In this document: piece by piece, positions 1 to 6,690 of the stretch
Position numbering within the stretch: position 1 is the stretch's first letter
How the letters are laid out: each line of letters opens with the position of its first letter
NCBI GenBank assembly: GCA_016873525.1
Contig: VGXD01000111.1
Span: forward strand, 1-6,795
Source: Nitrospira sp.
GTDB lineage: Bacteria; Nitrospirota; Nitrospiria; Nitrospirales; Nitrospiraceae
DNA length: 6,795 nt
Reading direction: 5' to 3'
Notes under the pieces: model-generated
Seen by the model: the letters and a program-made list of their open reading frames with translations, nothing else
What the model was told of the DNA's origin: nothing
Database searches by the model: none
Translations under genes and position numbers: made by a program

Positions 1-195
1 GGCCGCATTGCGCTGCACGAACTGCTGATCGGCACCGACCGCATGAAACGGCTGATCCAGTCCAAAGCCAAGACCGAGGACATGGTCGCCGTCGCCCTCG
101 AAGAAGGCATGACCACCCTCATGCAAGACGGCATCGGGAAAGTCCTCCAGGGCCACACCACCTACACGCAGGTCAAGGCCGTCTGCATCAAGTAG
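1..195 (+). CDS. GspE/PilB-family secretion or pilus assembly ATPase, C-terminal fragment
   Basis: This is the last 64 codons of a gene that begins before the window; it is open in frame 1 from base 1 to the TAG at 193-195. The visible peptide starts GRIALHELL and continues with EEGMTTLMQDGIGKVLQG and TTYTQVKAV. This matches the end of type II secretion (GspE) and type IV pilus (PilB) hexameric ATPases, where GR.G.YE.., then GM.TL..DG..KV..G.T...EV is typical. Such ATPases sit on the cytoplasmic face of the inner membrane and power pseudopilus or pilus assembly. The Walker motifs and the Cys4 zinc region lie upstream and cannot be seen, so GspE, PilB and a PulE-like paralogue cannot be told apart. 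The next gene is convergent, so this was the last gene of its transcription unit. Confidence 0.5.
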   Translation, partial: GRIALHELLIGTDRMKRLIQSKAKTEDMVAVALEEGMTTLMQDGIGKVLQGHTTYTQVKAVCIK

Positions 196-202
196 CGCCG
201 CC

Positions 203-230
203 GCCGACTTCGGCCACCGTTTTATTTGTT
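203..230 (+). terminator. weak Rho-independent terminator candidate
   Basis: A short hairpin (GCCG at 203-206, ACTT loop, CGGC at 211-214) starts 8 bases after the ATPase stop codon. A T-rich run (TTTTATTTGTTT, 220-231) follows after a gap of five bases. The stem is only 4 bp and the gap to the T tract is long, so this is a weak candidate. It would serve the + strand only; the convergent gene on the - strand has no T tract here. Confidence 0.5.
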
Positions 231-249
231 TGGGTTGCGGAGTCCGGCG

Positions 250-3006
250 TTACTTCGCCGCGTCCGGCTCAGGCTGCTTCAGCGCAGGCTTGACGGTCAC
301 CGTCCCAAGAAACAGCTTGTCGTCCGGCTGCGCCGCCCCCCACCAGTTGTCTTTGGCGTCCAGAGGCTGCGAGGAATGATTGATGACGCCCCAGGCATTC
401 TTGACGATATTGTTGTGGTGCAAGGCCGGCCGGGCTTGGCCGCTGCAGATCACCGCGGCATTGTTGAGGTGCTCGGCAAGCGTCGAGTAGGAAACTTTCG
501 GCGAGGACTGCCCCCCGCATTCCAACGCGCTTTGGAGGTTGCGCGCGATCACGGCATGGGCGATCTCCGGACTCCCTTCCGCAACGTGGAGCGCGATGGT
601 CGCAGAGTCGATCCGGACATGCTTGAGCACGCTCGGCGACGCCCCCGCCCCTTCAAACCGTACGGCATTGACATAGTCCCCCGGCTTCGGAGAGGCATTG
701 GCGGAGGTTAAGGCAATGGGGCGATGCTTCGTGCCGAGGGCATGGATCGCGCCCCCCCGCACCACCAAGCTGTTGTCGCCCTCCTTGAACCGGATCACCA
801 CGCCGGCCTGAATCACCAGGGTTGCGCCCTTGCCGATCACCAAGGGACTGCTCACCACATAGGGACTCTTGGAGAGCAACAGAAAGGCTGAGTCGGCAAG
901 AGCGCCGCCAAGGTCCGACCCCAGCGCCGGAAGCACCACGAGTTTTCCGACCGGCTCAGGACCATCGAGGTAATCGTCGATTTTGACGGCGCCATCGACC
1001 TTTGCCAGCACCGCCTCCCCGTCGCTCGTGCCCCACCAGTTGCCACTGGCCTCCACCGGCGCCGTTGCCGTCGCATTCCAGAGCTGGAGCCCGCCGTTGT
1101 CGAGCACCGCATTGCCTCGGAGCGTCACGTGCGGCGCATGGGTGAGTGCAAGCCCGTGGCGCTTGTTCTGCACGATCCGGTTCGCGGTCAGGACCGGCGC
1201 GGCGGAATCCTGCACCGAGACCCCATCCTCCAGATTCCGCGCGATCTGCGTCCGCTCGACCAGCGGATGAGCCGCCGCCTGGCTTACCTTGAGCCCGACT
1301 CCGTTCTCCACCAACTCGCTCGCGACGATCTTGGGGGAGGCCCCCAGACACGTCACCCCCACGGCGGCCTTCGTCACGCGCACCCGCTCCAGGACGTTTT
1401 CCCGCTCACCGGTCCGATCGAAGACGATCCCGGACCACGGATGTTCCTGGCTGTCCGACTCGGCCGTCAGGAGGATCGCCTGTTCGGCCGTTCCGCGGGC
1501 CAGCAGGCTGCCGCGGACAATCAGCGCCCCCCCTTTGGACTTGACCACCGTGCCCGCCTCAATCGTCAGCGTCGCCTCCGGCGCCACCACCACGTCGCCT
1601 TCCAGCACATAGGGACTTTCTCCGGCATACCACGTCGTCTTAACCTGGATCGTTCCCTTGACCGGCGTAGGACCGGACGCCACGGGAACCCCGATCACGG
1701 CCTCGGACCACTTACTTTCATTCCCCACCTTGTCAACGGCCGCAACCTTGTAATAAGACGGTTTCCGATTCATCAGCTCCTTGGTGTCTTTAAAAAACGG
1801 CATGTCGCTGGTGCCCAGGAGTTGGAACTCCGTCGAGGGCGGGATGTTCTTGTAGATTCTGTACCCGGCCAGATCGGCCTCCCGGTTAGGCTTCCACCGT
1901 AAGTTCACCGCTTGGTCCTCTGTCAGAACCGTCAACCCGGTCGGGGCCGGCGGCGGGTCCGTATCCAGCGTGACCGGCCCGAAGACATCCTCCCAATCCA
2001 GGGTCGCGCCGGCCGGATCGGACAGATGGCCGACAATGGTGAGGGCCGTGGCATTGTCTCCGGGCTGCACGTTATAGAAGCCGGTATAGAGACCGGGCTG
2101 CGCCTCGGTCATCGCTTGATCCGGCCGATAGGGCCCGACATCGAACGTCGCCCGCAACTGGGCGTCGCCTTGAAGCCAGACCGTAATCTGATCGCCGGTC
2201 TTCCGTGTGAGAGTCGAGGCATCGCTCATCACCTGCCTGACCATCGGCTCCTTCACGGCGTCACCGGCCTTGCCGACCGGGAGGGTCTGCAGCATCTCCC
2301 GAAACAACTCATTGGCCGCCAGTTGCACCGCCATGTGGCGCGAGACAAAGGCGTTGCCGGCGGGGGCCGGCAGCATGGGCGGCCCGGTCGGCGCGCCGAC
2401 CGACTTCTTGGCTTGCGGCGGAGAGGGCGTCCCCTGTTTCCAGACCACCGTGCCCGTTTCCGCTTTCACCATCCGCAACTTGATCTCGACCGTCGCTTTG
2501 CCCTGGGGCCCATCAAGGCCGCGCTCGATCTTGGCAATCTGTCCGAAAACGACCGCATCCGCGCGAGTAATGGCCCCCAATCGACCGGCCGGCAGCTTGA
2601 GCACTTCTTCAGGTCGAATGAGCCCCTTGCCCTGCAACCGCGCATCCGTTTCTGCGGGACGCTGAGTTCCGTAATGCCTGGCCCGGAGATGATTGGCAAG
2701 GGTTCTCCGGATGATCTCAGCCGCGGCCTTCTCTTCCTCCGTCGCTGCCGCTCCGGACGGAAGATCAAACGGAACGATCGCCACCAGACGCGGAGGCGGC
2801 TCCTTCAGAGGCTCCTTCAACGGCTGATCCTTGGGTTGATTCTGGCTCTGGGCTGGAGGCGGAGCAACCGCCGGCGATGCCGCCTGACGGATCACACAGC
2901 CGTTCATCAGCCAGAGGGCCGTCAGAGCAAACACTGCGAGGGCCATCAGGGGTCTGCCGGCACGGGACGGGTCGGTGGCAAATCGCGGCTGGGCTGTCTC
3001 AGTCAT
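250..3006 (-). CDS. Multidomain envelope lipoprotein: GNA1162-like, Ig-like, FN3 and double beta-helix
   Basis: This 918-residue protein is probably exported and anchored in the envelope. The numbering uses the ATG at 3006; an in-frame ATG at 3039 (11 residues longer) and another at 2946 are possible, and none has a good Shine-Dalgarno sequence. A hydrophobic run at residues 21-36 ends in MNGC (Cys37), an imperfect lipobox. A Pro/Gln/Lys-rich linker follows to about 72. Residues 74-244 resemble GNA1162/DUF799 lipoproteins: VAIVPFDLPSG, then LIRPEEVLKLPAGRLGAITRADAVVFGQI and TGTVVWKQG, in family order. Residues 255-350 look Ig-like (PGLYTGFYNV). Residues 351-440 are a fibronectin type III domain (PPPAPTGLTV to YYKVAAVDKVGNES). 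Residues 464-659 and 714-890 are two right-handed beta-helix modules, each starting SPYV and ending NWWG. No catalytic residues are evident. A structural, binding or envelope-assembly role is inference; the domain calls are fairly secure. Confidence 0.85.
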   Translation of the reverse strand: MTETAQPRFATDPSRAGRPLMALAVFALTALWLMNGCVIRQAASPAVAPPPAQSQNQPKDQPLKEPLKEPPPRLVAIVPFDLPSGAAATEEEKAAAEIIRRTLANHLRARHYGTQRPAETDARLQGKGLIRPEEVLKLPAGRLGAITRADAVVFGQIAKIERGLDGPQGKATVEIKLRMVKAETGTVVWKQGTPSPPQAKKSVGAPTGPPMLPAPAGNAFVSRHMAVQLAANELFREMLQTLPVGKAGDAVKEPMVRQVMSDASTLTRKTGDQITVWLQGDAQLRATFDVGPYRPDQAMTEAQPGLYTGFYNVQPGDNATALTIVGHLSDPAGATLDWEDVFGPVTLDTDPPPAPTGLTVLTEDQAVNLRWKPNREADLAGYRIYKNIPPSTEFQLLGTSDMPFFKDTKELMNRKPSYYKVAAVDKVGNESKWSEAVIGVPVASGPTPVKGTIQVKTTWYAGESPYVLEGDVVVAPEATLTIEAGTVVKSKGGALIVRGSLLARGTAEQAILLTAESDSQEHPWSGIVFDRTGERENVLERVRVTKAAVGVTCLGASPKIVASELVENGVGLKVSQAAAHPLVERTQIARNLEDGVSVQDSAAPVLTANRIVQNKRHGLALTHAPHVTLRGNAVLDNGGLQLWNATATAPVEASGNWWGTSDGEAVLAKVDGAVKIDDYLDGPEPVGKLVVLPALGSDLGGALADSAFLLLSKSPYVVSSPLVIGKGATLVIQAGVVIRFKEGDNSLVVRGGAIHALGTKHRPIALTSANASPKPGDYVNAVRFEGAGASPSVLKHVRIDSATIALHVAEGSPEIAHAVIARNLQSALECGGQSSPKVSYSTLAEHLNNAAVICSGQARPALHHNNIVKNAWGVINHSSQPLDAKDNWWGAAQPDDKLFLGTVTVKPALKQPEPDAAK
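337..1617 (-). repeat. Tandem duplication of a beta-helix module inside the lipoprotein gene
   Basis: Two copies of one module lie head to tail in the reading direction: about 1617-1030 (residues 464-659) and 867-337 (residues 714-890). Both begin SPYV, continue with a strand pair (ATLTIEAGTVVK versus ATLVIQAGVVIR), then a valine-rich strand followed by gly-rich turns (ALIVRGSLLARGT versus SLVVRGGAIHALGT), then ILLTAES versus IALTSAN. Both end in NWWG. At DNA level only short words survive, such as CACATAGGGACT at 856-867 and 1606-1617. The duplication is therefore old. The copies differ by about 19 residues in length. Confidence 0.75.
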
Positions 3007-3053
3007 GCAGGTGTCCAGGACATGGCACAGGCCGAACATCGTGAGGGAAATTC

Positions 3054-3082
3054 AGAATAGAATCCCATCGCCGAAATGTCAA
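3054..3082 (-). promoter_or_regulatory. sigma70-type promoter of the lipoprotein gene
   Basis: Read on the - strand there is a perfect -35 TTGACA (3082-3077), a spacer of exactly 17 bases, and a -10 TATTCT (3059-3054, four of six consensus bases). The predicted transcription start is near 3047. That gives a leader of about 40 bases to the ATG at 3006 but only about 8 bases to the ATG at 3039, which favours the shorter protein. Confidence 0.6.
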
Positions 3083-3098
3083 CCGCGCGGCGAGTTTT

Positions 3099-3112
3099 AG
3101 CCATCGATGGCT
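3099..3112. promoter_or_regulatory. 14-bp perfect palindrome in the divergent intergenic region
   Basis: AGCCATCGATGGCT is a perfect 14-bp palindrome, 17 bp upstream of the -35 of the lipoprotein gene and about 100 bp upstream of uup. Its position fits an operator for a dimeric regulator acting on either divergent promoter, but no regulator gene is in the window and chance is possible. Confidence 0.3.
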
Positions 3113-3131
3113 GCGGCTCCCTGCGGAGTCC

Positions 3132-3213
3132 TCCCTCGATGGCGTAAGTAAGAATAGTCATGGCGACCATGGCTCCTAACATCGTATACTGTGCCTTTCC
3201 ATCAATCGAGGGA
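3132..3213 (+). promoter_or_regulatory. Inverted repeat with one arm covering the uup ribosome binding site
   Basis: TCCCTCGAT at 3132-3140 is the exact reverse complement of ATCGAGGGA at 3205-3213, and the second arm contains the GAGGGA Shine-Dalgarno of uup, two bases before its ATG. An adjacent ATGG/CCAT pairing (3139-3142 with 3199-3202) offers an alternative extension with a bulge. In a transcript starting upstream of 3132 the ribosome site could be masked. The nearest -10 (3185) would start transcription after the left arm, so the structure matters only if a longer transcript exists. Confidence 0.3.
3161..3190 (+). promoter_or_regulatory. Likely uup promoter
   Basis: TATACT at 3185-3190 is a near-consensus -10 (five of six bases). 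The -35 region is poor: the best hexamer is TGGCGA (3161-3166) with an 18-base spacer and three matches. Transcription would start near 3197, giving a leader of about 19 bases that carries the GAGGGA ribosome site. A short inverted repeat, CATGG-CGA-CCATG (3159-3171), overlaps the -35 position. Confidence 0.4.
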
Positions 3214-3215
3214 CT

Positions 3216-5063
3216 ATGGCACCACCGGTTCTGTTGAGTTGCGAGTCGATCAGTAAGGCCTATGGGGTCAAGCCCCTGTTCGACGACCTGTCCTTGACCC
3301 TCTTCGACGGCGATCATGTGGGCGTCGTCGGACCGAACGGGTCGGGCAAATCCACACTCCTGAAAATCCTCGCCGGTCTCGAAGAGCCGGATGGCGGCAC
3401 GAGATCGATGCGCCGACAACTGCGCGTAGGCTATGTCCCCCAGGACGCCGTCTTTCCGGAAGACCAAACCGTCGAAGAGGTCCTGGCGCAGGCCCTGGAG
3501 GCGGAGGAGTTGGATCCCGGCGAGCACCACGGACGCATCGCAAGGGCCTTGAGCGTCGGAGAATTTCGCCAGGCCGACCAGTCCGTCGCCACCCTGTCAG
3601 GCGGCTGGCGAAAGCGCTTGGCCATTACCCGCGCGCTGATCCTGGAGCCGGACGTCCTCCTGATGGATGAGCCGACCAACCATCTGGACGTCGAGGGCAT
3701 CCTCTGGCTGGAAGCCCTCTTGCAATCCGAGGCGAAAGCCTACCTCGTGGTCAGCCACGACCGCCGCTTCCTGGAGTCGGTCGCCTCCCGGATGCTGGAG
3801 CTGAATCGGTGCTACCCCAACGGGCTCTTCGACGCGAAGGGCCGGTACAGCGATTTCCTGGAGCAACGCGACGCCTACCTCCAGGCCCAGGCGAACTATC
3901 AATCCTCGCTGGCCAATCGCGTCCGCCGCGAGGTGGAATGGCTGCACCGAGGCCCCAAGGCAAGGACGACCAAATCCAAGGCGAGGATTCAGGCAGCGGG
4001 AGAGTTGATCGAAGAGTTGGGCACCGTGAAAGCCCGGTCGGGACAGGCCACGGCCGGGATCGACTTTACGTCCTCCGGACGCAAGTCCAAACAGTTGCTC
4101 GTCGCCACGCAAGTCGGCAAAGCGTTCGGCGGCAAGCCGGTCATTACAGGCCTGGATTTGTTACTGTCCCCGGGCCAGCGGCTCGGACTGCTGGGCCCCA
4201 ACGGCAGCGGCAAGAGCACCTTGTTGCGGCTCCTGGCCGGAACGCTGACGCCAGACGAGGGCACGATCGTCAGGGCGGAGGGCCTCAAGGTCGTCACCTT
4301 CGAACAACACCGCGAATCGCTGAACCAGACCGTCACGCTCCGGCGAGCCTTGGCGCCGTCCGGCGACCTGGTGATCTATGCGGACCGCCCGGTCCACCTC
4401 GTCTCCTGGGCCAAGCGCTTCCTCTTTCGGCCGGAGCAATTGGACTTGCCGGTCTCGCGCCTGTCCGGCGGCGAGCAGGCCCGGCTGCTGATCGCGAGGC
4501 TCATGCTCCAACCGGCGGACCTGCTGATCCTCGACGAGCCAACGAACGATCTGGACATCCCCACCCTGGATGTCCTGGAAGACAGCCTGCTCGAATTCCC
4601 CGGCGCCTTGATTCTCGTGACCCACGACCGCTGGCTGCTGGACCGTGTGTCTACCCAACTCTTGGCGCTGGACGGCACGGGACAGGTCGAGTTCTTCGCC
4701 GACTATGCCCAGTGGGAAGCGGCACAGGAACGAGCGGCCTCGGCCCCCCGCACATCCGGCGCCCCCAAGGCCGCGACCAGCCGGGCCGACAGCGGCACGC
4801 CGCCGCTCCCCAAACGGAAGGGCCTCTCCTATCGGGAACAAAAAGAATGGGAACAGATGGAACAGAGGATTCTCAAGGCCGAAGAGGCCCTCGCGGCTTG
4901 CAAGGCTGCGGTGGAGGATCCCGCCGTCGTCTCCGATGCCGCCGCGCTTCACTCACGCTATGAAACCCTGGAGGCCGCCCAGGCTGCCATGGATCGCCTC
5001 TATGCCCGCTGGGCTGAGCTGGAAGAGAAGCAGGGACAGTCCCTCCCGGCTCCCTCATCCTGA
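3216..5063 (+). CDS. uup: Uup-type ABC-F ATPase
   Basis: This is a 615-residue soluble tandem ABC ATPase of the ABC-F class (E. coli Uup has about 635 residues). These proteins have no membrane domain; they act on ribosomes, and Uup is also linked to precise excision of transposons and to DNA-branch or replication phenotypes. Domain 1 shows Walker A GPNGSGKST (39-47), Q-loop Gln76, signature LSGGW (127-131), Walker B with catalytic Glu152 in MDEPTNHLD, and His181. A linker of about 200-290 includes EVEWLHRGPKARTTKSKARI, typical of Uup. Domain 2 shows GPNGSGKST (327-335), Gln364, LSGGE (416-420), Glu441 in LDEPTNDLD, and His470. A Pro/Ala-rich stretch (about 505-532) leads to a C-terminal coiled coil (about 537-606, starting LSYREQKEWEQ), the DNA-binding region that marks Uup within ABC-F. 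All catalytic residues are intact. The ATG at 3216 follows GAGGGA. Confidence 0.93.
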   Translation: MAPPVLLSCESISKAYGVKPLFDDLSLTLFDGDHVGVVGPNGSGKSTLLKILAGLEEPDGGTRSMRRQLRVGYVPQDAVFPEDQTVEEVLAQALEAEELDPGEHHGRIARALSVGEFRQADQSVATLSGGWRKRLAITRALILEPDVLLMDEPTNHLDVEGILWLEALLQSEAKAYLVVSHDRRFLESVASRMLELNRCYPNGLFDAKGRYSDFLEQRDAYLQAQANYQSSLANRVRREVEWLHRGPKARTTKSKARIQAAGELIEELGTVKARSGQATAGIDFTSSGRKSKQLLVATQVGKAFGGKPVITGLDLLLSPGQRLGLLGPNGSGKSTLLRLLAGTLTPDEGTIVRAEGLKVVTFEQHRESLNQTVTLRRALAPSGDLVIYADRPVHLVSWAKRFLFRPEQLDLPVSRLSGGEQARLLIARLMLQPADLLILDEPTNDLDIPTLDVLEDSLLEFPGALILVTHDRWLLDRVSTQLLALDGTGQVEFFADYAQWEAAQERAASAPRTSGAPKAATSRADSGTPPLPKRKGLSYREQKEWEQMEQRILKAEEALAACKAAVEDPAVVSDAAALHSRYETLEAAQAAMDRLYARWAELEEKQGQSLPAPSS

Positions 5064-5085
5064 CAAGGTCCTCCCCTGTCTCCGG

Positions 5086-6570
5086 CTAGGCGCCCTGATC
5101 CTGACGGGGTTGCGATTCGACGACCGGCTGGACCGCCACAGCCGGCCGGAGAGTGGTTGCGGGGACGCCCAGCCGGCCAGGGAGCAACGAGCCGGCCACC
5201 ATGCCGGCCCCGGCCATAAGAAAGCCCGCCAACTGCGGCGGCCACACCGGCTGTTGCGGCCCCAGCAGTTCGAAGGCCATCCACGTGGTAAGACCGGCGG
5301 CAATGGCGCAGAGAGCGCCCTGCGTGGTCGCCCGCTTCCAATACAATCCCGCAAACAGCGGGAAGAACGCCGCCACCAGCGTCACCTTATAGGCGCTTTC
5401 CACCATCTTGAAGATCGTCGCCTCCGAGTTGAGCGCAAAGACCAGGACGATCCCGGTGAATCCCACCAGCACCATCCGCATGGTGCGCAGAAACGTGCGG
5501 TCGCTCATGTGCGGAACCAGCCCCTTCACGATGTTCTCGCTGAACGCCACCGACGGCGCCAGGAGCGTGGCGCTGGAGCAGCTCATGATGGCCGAGAGCA
5601 CGGCGCCGAAAAAGATGATCTGGGCCGGGACCGGCGTGTGCTGCAAGATCAAGGTCGGCAGCACCAGTTGCGAGTCCTGTCTCAACAACGCGCCGAACAT
5701 CGCCGGGTCCACCAAGGTGGCCGAGTAGGCCAGGAACATCGGCACGAAGGCGAACAAAAAATACAACGAGCCGCCCAGCACGGAGCCGCGCACGGCAGTC
5801 TGCTCGTCCTTGGCGGAGGTGATGCGCTGGAAGACATCCTGTTGCGGGATCGAACCCAGCATCATGGTCATCCAGGCCCCGATGAAGGGCAGCCAGGCCT
5901 CGAACCTGGCCTCGGGCAAGAAACTCAGCTTGCCGGCCGAAGCCGCATGGCTGAGCACCACCCCAACCCCGCCCGTCAGGTCGCTGATGACGGAGCCGAT
6001 GTAGAGCATGCCGCCCATGATCACCGTGATCTGGACAAAGTCGAGAATCGCCACCGAGAACATCCCGCCGAAGGTGGTGTAGGCAAGCACGATTGCGGCG
6101 CCGAGGACCATGCCCATCGGCTGACTCACCGCGCCGTCCGACACGACGTTGAAGACCAGACCGAGGGCCTTGATCTGCGCGGAGACCCACCCAAGATAGG
6201 AGGCCACGATGCAGAGCGTGCAGAGCACTTCCACCGTGCGGTTGTATCGCAGCCGGTAATAGTCGCCGATGGTCAGGAGATTCAGGCGATAGAGACGACG
6301 GGCGAAGAACAACCCGGCCAGGATCAGGCAGAGGCTGGAGCCGAAGGGATCGGCCACCACCCCATGCAACCCCTCCTTGACGAAAGTCGCGGAGATGCCC
6401 AGGACCGTCTCGGCGCCGAACCACGTGGCGAACACCGTGGCCGTGACGATCGGCAGCGGCAGGCTCCGGCCTGCGACCGCGAAGTCCTTGGTGTTGTGAA
6501 CCCGCGTCCCGGCATAGAGGCCAATCCCCACCGAAACGAGCAGGTAGAGGATGACGAACCAGACGATCAT
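5086..6570 (-). CDS. Sodium:solute symporter (SSS/SLC5 family)
   Basis: This 494-residue inner-membrane transporter is expected to drive uptake of an organic solute with the sodium gradient. About 13 hydrophobic segments can be placed (roughly 2-21, 39-60, 76-90, 113-131, 152-170, 173-193, 227-245, 265-287, 315-345, 366-382, 396-411, 416-437, 446-465), the usual SSS number and length. Family marks include AGRSLP (33-38) before helix 2, GGMFSVAILDFVQ (168-180), QQDVFQRITSAKDEQTAVRG (243-262) and LSAIMSCSSATLLAPS (325-340). The last lines up with the PutP helix holding the Na2-site Ser/Thr pair. The substrate cannot be read from sequence; no metabolic gene lies beside it. The gene is convergent with uup, 22 bases apart, with no convincing terminator between. 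The ATG at 6570 lacks a clear Shine-Dalgarno sequence, and no better in-frame start is seen upstream. Confidence 0.92.
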   Translation of the reverse strand: MIVWFVILYLLVSVGIGLYAGTRVHNTKDFAVAGRSLPLPIVTATVFATWFGAETVLGISATFVKEGLHGVVADPFGSSLCLILAGLFFARRLYRLNLLTIGDYYRLRYNRTVEVLCTLCIVASYLGWVSAQIKALGLVFNVVSDGAVSQPMGMVLGAAIVLAYTTFGGMFSVAILDFVQITVIMGGMLYIGSVISDLTGGVGVVLSHAASAGKLSFLPEARFEAWLPFIGAWMTMMLGSIPQQDVFQRITSAKDEQTAVRGSVLGGSLYFLFAFVPMFLAYSATLVDPAMFGALLRQDSQLVLPTLILQHTPVPAQIIFFGAVLSAIMSCSSATLLAPSVAFSENIVKGLVPHMSDRTFLRTMRMVLVGFTGIVLVFALNSEATIFKMVESAYKVTLVAAFFPLFAGLYWKRATTQGALCAIAAGLTTWMAFELLGPQQPVWPPQLAGFLMAGAGMVAGSLLPGRLGVPATTLRPAVAVQPVVESQPRQDQGA

Positions 6571-6608
6571 AGGCGGATCACGCTCATTGCGGTTGGCCGG
6601 ATTGTGGC

Positions 6609-6625
6609 AAGTTCGGACAGAACTT
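6609..6625 (-). promoter_or_regulatory. Hairpin or operator in the symporter leader
   Basis: AAGTTC (6609-6614) and GAACTT (6620-6625) form a perfect 6-bp inverted repeat around a 5-base centre. It lies about 25 bases inside the predicted symporter transcript and 39 bases before the ATG. It could be an RNA hairpin or a small operator. It has no T tract, so it is not a terminator. Confidence 0.3.
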
Positions 6626-6656
6626 CAGGAGCACACCCGTTCTTGGAGCGCCGCTT

Positions 6657-6685
6657 ATCCTACCAAAAGACCCTCTTCATACCAA
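6657..6685 (-). promoter_or_regulatory. Probable symporter promoter
   Basis: On the - strand, TTGGTA (6685-6680, four of six -35 bases) is separated by exactly 17 bases from TAGGAT (6662-6657, four of six -10 bases). The predicted start near 6650 gives a leader of about 80 bases to the ATG at 6570. The -35 box begins only five bases from the inferred IS end at 6691. Confidence 0.45.
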
Positions 6686-6690
6686 GCTTC

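Noticed and set aside
226..1902. Further + strand open frames (226-711, 1129-1902) opposite the lipoprotein gene
   Set aside because: Low-complexity Arg/Pro-rich translations without family features; the opposite strand encodes conserved beta-helix motifs.
1912..3060. Long + strand open frame (382 codons) opposite the lipoprotein gene
   Set aside because: It is rich in Arg, Gly, Pro and His with no recognisable domain, and it lies fully antisense to a gene with clear domains. It is a typical GC-rich shadow frame.
3003..3530. - strand frame of 175 codons crossing the divergent intergenic region
   Set aside because: It overlaps the start of uup and the promoter region and has no recognisable motif.
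3597..4952. - strand open frames (3597-4112, 4161-4952) and the + frame at 3809-4963 within uup
   Set aside because: They overlap an ABC-F protein with all motifs intact and show no domain of their own.
5064..5085. Possible bidirectional terminator between uup and the symporter gene
   Set aside because: The 22-base gap has no stable stem with a T tract on either strand.
5387..6424. Second - strand frame of 345 codons within the symporter gene
   Set aside because: Out of frame with a clear membrane transporter; the translation is Arg/Gly/His-rich without hydrophobic segments.
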